Below, piece after piece: positions 63,115-64,000 of a stretch of 64,000 nucleotides of DNA. Numbering within the stretch: the stretch's first letter is position 1; each line of letters begins with the position of its first letter. A model generated the notes under the pieces. It did not search any database and had not been told where the DNA came from. It saw only the letters and a list, made by a program, of their open reading frames with translations. This DNA comes from Desulfamplus sp964425195 (GTDB lineage: Bacteria; Desulfobacterota; Desulfobacteria; Desulfobacterales; Desulfobacteraceae), in the NCBI GenBank assembly GCA_964425195.1, contig CAYRLG010000008.1:1-64000 (forward strand). The letters are read 5' to 3'. The translations under genes were made by a program, and so were the position numbers.

Positions 63115-63453
63115 ATGAAAATCAACATTGACAAAAATCTTGTAGAATTTACCCCTGAAACAGCAGACGAAAAGGCAAAACTTGAGGCTCTTTGGAAAAC
63201 CGTTGTTGACTGTGTAAGATTTAACAAAAAACTTGTTCCTGTAGGACAGTATGTTGCTGTAAAAGATACACTTGCAAGATTTGCAATTGAAGGGCTTGAG
63301 ACAGCCTCTACTGGCTCAAAAGAGGTATATGCAGAAGTTTACGTAGAGGCAGATTGTAGATGCTACTGCCAAACTTGTAACAAGTATGTTGAACTTAAAA
63401 AAGGGGATAGAATCCCACCTTGTTGCGGTAAACTTATGGAAGTTCTTGATTGA
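63115..63453 (+). CDS. zinc-ribbon-ended 112-aa protein
   Basis: 112 aa. No family name offered. Residues 1-75 are a helical, Lys-rich domain (KINIDKNLVEFTPETADEKAKLEALWKTV); the C-terminus has CRCYCQTCNKYVELKKGDRIPPCCGK, a metal-binding ribbon of desulforedoxin/rubredoxin type spacing. Strong AAGGAGAG ribosome site, divergent from fprA, and upstream of a mini-rubredoxin. Likely an oxidative-stress or redox protein of anaerobes. Confidence 0.7.
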   Translation: MKINIDKNLVEFTPETADEKAKLEALWKTVVDCVRFNKKLVPVGQYVAVKDTLARFAIEGLETASTGSKEVYAEVYVEADCRCYCQTCNKYVELKKGDRIPPCCGKLMEVLD

Positions 63454-63473
63454 TAGTTTTTGATAAAAAAATT

Positions 63474-63531
63474 TAAGACAGATCTGTATCCTTTTTTAAA
63501 AAAAATTAGAGTAAGACATATCTGTCTTAAT
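63474..63531 (+). terminator. imperfect long hairpin between zinc-ribbon and rubredoxin genes
   Basis: 11-bp perfect arms TTAAGACAGAT and ATCTGTCTTAA separated by 36 bases that include T and A runs. Between two + strand genes; may reduce read-through. Confidence 0.45.
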
Positions 63532-63567
63532 TATTAATTTACTTATTTATTATTCTAAGGAGATATT

Positions 63568-63729
63568 ATGACAAGCTGGATTTGCGATAAGTGTGGATAT
63601 AAGATGAATGCTCAAACACCACCAGAAGAGTGTCCATCATGTAAAAACAAATGTTCATTTGTTGATAATTCATGCTATACACCAGATTGTACTGGTAAAG
63701 GAAATGATCCAAGAATTGGAAACAAATAA
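63568..63729 (+). CDS. small rubredoxin-like protein
   Basis: 53 aa: MTSWICDKCGYKMNAQTPPE then ECPSCKNKCSF. CxxC...CxxC spacing as in rubredoxins, with aromatic W near the first Cys pair, then two more Cys in SCYTPDC and a Lys/Gly/Asp-rich end. Ribosome site AAGGAGAT eight bases before ATG 63568. Probably the electron carrier for FprA and desulfoferrodoxin; this pairing is common in sulfate reducers. Confidence 0.85.
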   Translation: MTSWICDKCGYKMNAQTPPEECPSCKNKCSFVDNSCYTPDCTGKGNDPRIGNK

Positions 63730-63783
63730 CATATACGTTGAAGTTGCTGTTTTTATATTTTCCCAAATTTTTTATTTATATCC

Positions 63784-63863
63784 AACCCTAAGTTGATCAA
63801 ATCAATCTGTTATTTTCTGTTTTCAGACAGCTTGTATTTTTAGATCAGCTTGGGGTTTTTTTA
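63784..63863 (+). terminator. rho-independent terminator after rubredoxin gene
   Basis: Stem AACCCTAAGTTGATC (63784-63798) / GATCAGCTTGGGGTT (63843-63857), with G-T pairs, loop 44 bases, followed by TTTTTTATTTTAA. Confidence 0.55.
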
Positions 63864-63911
63864 TTTTAATTATATTTTAAAAAGATAATAATAATAATAA
63901 ACCATGTTGAT

Positions 63912-64000
63912 ATGTTCATAACTTAGTTAACTATCTGTATTTTAAGGAAGAAAAATAGACTAAAAATGTTCATAACTATGTTTATAACATGTTCATAACT
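63912..64000 (+). repeat. 12-bp direct repeats ATGTTCATAACT at window end
   Basis: Copies at 63912-63923, 63966-63977, 63978-63988 (ATGTTTATAAC, imperfect) and 63989-64000 (the window ends inside the array). The last three are in tandem with 11-12 base pitch. Downstream extent unknown. An (AAT)n microsatellite precedes it at about 63885-63900. Confidence 0.65.

Noticed and set aside
63885..63900. (AAT)n microsatellite
   Set aside because: Short, in an AT-rich gap; no sign of function.
1..64000. tRNA, rRNA, CRISPR, insertion sequence or prophage genes
   Set aside because: Looked for in intergenic regions and on both strands; none recognised.

Overview
This is an AT-rich window (by eye well under 40% G+C) from an anaerobic, Gram-negative bacterium, most likely a Desulfobacterota (Desulfobacterales-type) lineage. 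The indications are: a complete anaerobic (cobalt-early style) corrin gene run; an Rnf complex; the set rubrerythrin / desulfoferrodoxin / FprA flavoprotein / rubredoxin typical of sulfate reducers; an outer-membrane LbtU-type porin; and large hybrid kinases. No rRNA, tRNA, CRISPR array, phage or insertion sequence was seen. I cannot name the species. A recurrent feature is low-complexity Asn/Ser/Asp-rich inserts in the surface loops of otherwise ordinary enzymes.

Layout. (1) 1-5.5 kb, + strand: cobL (cbiE-cbiT fusion), cbiF, cbiG, cbiH, panC. cbiG and cbiH overlap by 115 bases and the overlap carries a correctly phased A-AAA-AAG heptamer. (2) 5.5-15 kb, - strand: DUF523/DUF1722 protein, TraB-family membrane protein, DUF333 lipoprotein, an unusual Zn-alcohol-dehydrogenase/CobT fusion, a small unknown, a TrpD-like phosphoribosyltransferase and a secreted papain-type protease with two CARDB domains. 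(3) 15-31 kb, + strand: acyl-CoA synthetase/GNAT fusion, FAD dehydrogenase, small membrane exporter, K+ channel with RCK domains, CheB-CheR-PAS protein, hybrid histidine kinase, methionine gamma-lyase-like enzyme, J-domain protein, tandem universal stress protein. (4) 31-36.3 kb, +: complete rnfCDGEAB operon. (5) 36.4-41 kb: ferritin-like protein, second hybrid kinase, chemoreceptor.

(6) 40.9-58.7 kb is an iron region and the most interesting part. A Fe-type DtxR regulator (Cys at the discriminating ligand position) diverges from feoA-feoB-unknown, with a pair of 20-bp operators between them, one overlapping a good -35/-10 for feoA. Next comes an eight-gene, tightly packed - strand operon: a coiled-coil DUF2325 protein, an HD-GYP protein with a His/Cys-rich tail, two tandem P1B ATPases that have Arg motifs in place of the usual N-terminal Cys metal site, and four small hydrophobic or low-complexity proteins, two of which share an FWxGIxxGA segment. 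This resembles the fez operons that build ferrosomes (membrane-bounded iron granules), but with extra c-di-GMP, duplicated-ATPase and DUF2325 components. It is followed by an LbtU-type porin, a second feoB, a GGDEF protein and a FeoB-associated Cys-rich protein. The likely logic is: ferrous iron import (Porin, FeoAB x2), storage in ferrosome-like compartments, and control by Fe-DtxR and possibly c-di-GMP.

(7) 58.2-63.8 kb: dtxR is followed on the same strand by an NADH:rubredoxin-oxidoreductase-like flavoprotein, rubrerythrin and desulfoferrodoxin; then divergent fprA-dsrE-like genes and a zinc-ribbon protein plus mini-rubredoxin, with two perfect 7-1-7 palindromes (Fur/PerR geometry) over a TATAAT -10. 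These genes form a rubredoxin-based oxygen/peroxide/superoxide defence. The window ends in an array of 12-bp ATGTTCATAACT repeats.

Several genes end at members of a dispersed hairpin family with GTAGAGACGCAC-type or GTAGGGACAAAA-type arms.
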